This document shows positions 31,524-33,626 of a stretch of DNA of 33,626 nucleotides, one piece after another (position 1 is the first letter of the stretch; each line of letters begins with the position of its first letter). The stretch covers positions 1 through 33,626 of the forward strand of contig JAMCQN010000048.1 in the NCBI GenBank assembly GCA_023382055.1, in the 5' to 3' direction. The notes beneath the pieces are model-generated. The model was not told the DNA's origin. It ran no database searches and worked only from the letters and a program-made list of their open reading frames with translations. The position numbers and the translations under genes are program-made. This stretch comes from Chloroflexota bacterium (GTDB lineage: Bacteria > Chloroflexota > Anaerolineae > J036 > Brachytrichaceae).

Positions 31524-32003
31524 TCAGGCTGCTTGTTCAAGAAACTCAGCAAATGCGAGGAGTTCCGTGCGCAGACTATTCCACAAATCAGGCAGGTCGG
31601 TGAGCATGGTGGTCATTCTTTCTGGGATAAGTTCAGATGCGTAAACGTTGCGTACTAGATGTCGAAAGCGCCTGAACTCATCGAGTCGTTTTGCGTTCTC
31701 GAGTCCAACTACGGCTGGGCGCACCTGGGGCAGGTCTGATGCCATTTGCGATAGGATCTCGCGGCGCCAACTCTCACCTTCCGGAATCACCTGATCCACA
31801 GTCCTGGCAATCAATTCAAAAAGACGCCAGACCTACGAATAAAAACTGTGCAGGTTGAGCGCTACCGAATCAAGGTATACAGCTTGCTCCTCTGTATTTT
31901 CTTTGACGACAGCCCAAGAGCGCAGTAGCCTGTGAACGGTCGTGTCAAGATCGATAACCTGGCCATGTATGCGCTCAACGATCTCCTGGATAGCAGTATT
32001 CAC
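31524..32003 (-). pseudogene. HepT-like HEPN toxin gene with in-frame TAG
   Basis: Starting from a GTG at 32003 that overlaps the MNT stop (GTGA), the frame encodes a 159-codon HepT-like protein interrupted at codon 57 by TAG (31833-31835). Both sides are in the same frame and family-like: before it YLDSVALNLHSFYS, after it VWRLFELIARTVDQVIPEG, then VRPAVVGLENAKRLDEFRRF and the conserved FRHLVRNVYASELIPERM block near the C-terminus. Without the stop the length is normal for HepT-like ribonucleases. As sequenced the toxin is truncated unless the TAG is read through or is an assembly error. Confidence 0.75.
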
Positions 32004-32392
32004 AGCTCAATCCCGTGGCGTTCAATCGCCTGCTTGAGAGACGTGCTTGCTGTATCAATGTCGATCAAGTCAATGCTCTTTTCAGGAATGATCTGCTCGG
32101 CGATCTTCCAGGCTTGCCAGTAGGCGGTATCCGGCAATCCGTCAACGGCTATGTCCACATCCGAGTCTTGCCTGAACCATGCCTGATGAGCGAGAGAGCC
32201 GAACAGAATCACACGCCTGGCGCCCAGGCGGGCTTTAATCTCCTTGGCAACCAACCGGATCCGCTCCAGCAGTTTATCTCGCGCTAAGCTCTCGTCTGTA
32301 GAAAGCGGCCTATCGAGAAGCGCCATGCGCCGACGAATAGCCTCGGTATAGGTCTGGCGTTCGGCAGTTGATAGTTGAAGCGCTGTCGGCAT
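32000..32392 (-). CDS. MNT-type nucleotidyltransferase antitoxin
   Basis: A 130-aa minimal nucleotidyltransferase of the MNT/HEPN toxin-antitoxin class. The active site is VILFGSLAHQAWFRQDSDVD with G65-S66 and D78/D80, spaced by 11 residues as in the GSLAHxxWF subgroup; a later SIDLIDID supplies the third carboxylate. The N-terminal helical hairpin (about 1-50) is typical of longer MNT antitoxins. GGAG lies 7 nt before ATG 32392. The stop overlaps the GTG of the HEPN gene by the GTGA arrangement, so the two were translationally coupled. All catalytic residues are intact, unlike the other MNT gene at 19413. Confidence 0.88.
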   Translation of the reverse strand: MPTALQLSTAERQTYTEAIRRRMALLDRPLSTDESLARDKLLERIRLVAKEIKARLGARRVILFGSLAHQAWFRQDSDVDIAVDGLPDTAYWQAWKIAEQIIPEKSIDLIDIDTASTSLKQAIERHGIEL

Positions 32393-32680
32393 CGTATATC
32401 TCCGTATTGTCCGTTTTATTTTAATGGGACTTTACGCTGTTGTGTGCGACAGGTCAATGCCTATTTCTGCTCCGTCGGCGTTGGCGAGAGGCGGCGCCAG
32501 TGTCCTGTGAGTCAGGATCGATCAATGGATGACAGCACAGTGCCGTCGGACATGAGAACGATGCAGCGCCTTGCCCCGCCCCGGATCGAAACCGCCGTGA
32601 CCGGGGCGGATGGCGCAAGCGGCGCCGCTTGCGGCTGAGTGACGACGCTGGCACAATGTGTTCGTGTGTCGCCGCGCCAC
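32393..32680. other. Gap without a recognisable gene
   Basis: About 290 nt between the MNT gene and glcF. It holds the MNT gene's ribosome site and a 20-bp perfect palindrome CGCAAGCGGCGCCGCTTGCG at 32614-32633, about 48 nt beyond the glcF stop. The open frames here look like shadows without family character. Confidence 0.5.
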
Positions 32681-33626
32681 TTAAGCCGCGATATCGCTGT
32701 TGCGATAGGCGCGATCCAGCACCTCGATGGTGTGCAACACCGGCATCGGCTTGTTCAGCCGGGCCAGTTGCGTGCGCATTTGCACGATGCAGCCGATATT
32801 GCCCGCAGCCACGGCATCGGCACCGGTATTCAGTATGTTCTTCACTTTGCGCTGGCCGATCTCACCGGCCAGTTCGGGCTGCTCCAGGTTGTAGGTTCCC
32901 GCCGAGCCGCAGCACAACTCCCCTTCAGGAATCTCCAGCAGGGTGAGGTTGGGGATAGACCGCAACAGCCGGCGCGGCGCGTCGGAGATGCCCTGCGCGT
33001 GCGCCAGGTGGCAGGCGTCGTGATAGGCCAGTTTGAGCGGCTTTGGCAGCGACGGCGGGGCAATCTCGAAATCCGCCAGAAATTCCGCCACATCGCGCAC
33101 CCGCGCCGCGAAAGCGCGCGCCGCGTCCTCTTCGGCGCAGCCCTTGAACAACAGGCCGTACTCCTTCATGCCCGAACCGCAGCCGGCGGCGTTCGTGATG
33201 ACGGCGTCCACATCCTGCGGGAAGGCGCGCAGGTTCCGGCGCGCGAGTTGGCGGGCCGCCTCATCGTCGCCGTTGTGCATCATCAGCGAGCCGCAGCAGC
33301 CCTGCCCGCGCGGGATGACGACCTCGATGCCGTTGCGCGCCAGCACGCGCAGGGTGGCCCAGTTGATATCCGGGGCAAGCACCTGCTGCACGCAACCGGA
33401 CAGCAGCGCGACGCGCGCCTTGCGCTTGCCCTCTGCCGGAACCACATCGGGCAGCGCCGCAGCCGGCGGCACTTGCGCGGGCAGCAGCGCCAGCATCGCC
33501 GCGAGCCAGGCGGGCAGGAAGCGCTGCACCGGCCCAGCCACCCGGCCGGTCATGGCGGCCAGGCGGAATCGCGCCGGATAAGGCAGCGTCTGGCGCACCA
33601 GCGCAAAGTGAAGAACATACTGAATA
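32681..33626 (-). CDS. glcF: Glycolate oxidase Fe-S subunit GlcF-like, N-terminus off contig
   Basis: C-terminal ~314 residues of a (S)-2-hydroxy-acid oxidase iron-sulfur subunit (GlcF/LutA/GlpC superfamily). Two CCG domains are visible: [11 protein letters not shown] with [11 protein letters not shown], and [12 protein letters not shown] with [13 protein letters not shown]. These cysteines bind heterodisulfide-reductase-type Fe-S clusters or quinone-linked centres. [13 protein letters not shown] lies between them, as in GlcF. The frame is open to the contig edge ([18 protein letters not shown]), so the N-terminal 2x[4Fe-4S] ferredoxin part and the GlcD/GlcE partners are presumably beyond it. 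The internal GTG at 33598 is not a real start. Confidence 0.88.
   Translation of the reverse strand, partial: IQYVLHFALVRQTLPYPARFRLAAMTGRVAGPVQRFLPAWLAAMLALLPAQVPPAAALPDVVPAEGKRKARVALLSGCVQQVLAPDINWATLRVLARNGIEVVIPRGQGCCGSLMMHNGDDEAARQLARRNLRAFPQDVDAVITNAAGCGSGMKEYGLLFKGCAEEDAARAFAARVRDVAEFLADFEIAPPSLPKPLKLAYHDACHLAHAQGISDAPRRLLRSIPNLTLLEIPEGELCCGSAGTYNLEQPELAGEIGQRKVKNILNTGADAVAAGNIGCIVQMRTQLARLNKPMPVLHTIEVLDRAYRNSDIAA

Noticed and set aside
1..33626. tRNA or rRNA genes
   Set aside because: I saw no cloverleaf-like segment with the TTC-containing T-loop and no rRNA-like conserved stretch in any gap; the gaps are short and taken up by the repeats described.
1..33626. Insertion sequences or integrases
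   Set aside because: No transposase, recombinase or DDE-type protein is encoded; the palindromes lack target duplications that I could see and are too short to be complete transposons.

Overview
The window is a GC-rich chromosomal contig with dense genes on both strands, short gaps, many Ala/Thr/Pro-rich lipoproteins and several membrane or sensor proteins with no recognisable pathway. The gene styles (GAF sensor with an N-terminal multi-pass module, lipoprotein MacA-like adaptor, short lipoproteins, DinB-like and ThuA-like proteins) remind me of Chloroflexota (Anaerolineae-like). That is a memory-based inference, not a computed placement. The first 18 bases are the 3' end of an Illumina adapter, so the left edge is a library artefact and this looks like a metagenome or short-read contig.

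Layout. 19-7600: housekeeping block with glnS (minus, cut at the contig edge), a THUMP/UPF0020-type RNA methyltransferase (minus), a TPR protein, ndk, gltX and purine nucleoside phosphorylase. 7591-12555: a two-TM surface protein, a GNAT acetyltransferase, a large membrane-GAF sensor without a kinase domain, a four-TM protein and a ThuA-like protein. 12703-16017 (minus): a lipoprotein, a secreted helical protein, a broken metallo-beta-lactamase-fold gene, a nitroreductase and a DinB/MDMPI-like protein. 16176-17669: a GH51 arabinofuranosidase. 17670-19706: a decayed accessory pocket with a C-terminally truncated flavodoxin, an AT-rich HEPN-like singleton and the wreck of an MNT/HEPN toxin-antitoxin pair.

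19810-25093 is a self-regulated efflux operon: TetR, two FtsX/MacB-like permeases, an ATPase and a lipoprotein membrane-fusion protein, with a consensus promoter and a palindromic operator in front. 25152-28379 is a zinc uptake unit (zur-znuABC) with two Zur-box-like sites. The right end carries a tiny ORF, a lone Phd antitoxin, an APH-like kinase, a M19 dipeptidase, a second MNT/HEPN pair whose HEPN gene has an in-frame stop, and the C-terminal part of a GlcF-like Fe-S protein running off the contig.

Three patterns cut across the genes. (1) Five perfect 15-16 bp palindromes with 1-3 nt spacers each lie 8-25 nt beyond a stop codon and lack a U-tract; two of them are the same element with a compensatory base-pair change. 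(2) A heptanucleotide (GAGATTG-type) array with an inverted partner sits between the TPR gene and ndk. (3) Both MNT/HEPN modules keep an open antitoxin frame but have a disabled toxin frame. I did not find a complete new defence system. The strongest unexplained items are the palindrome family, the AT-rich HEPN-like gene and the sensor's unnamed C-terminal domain.
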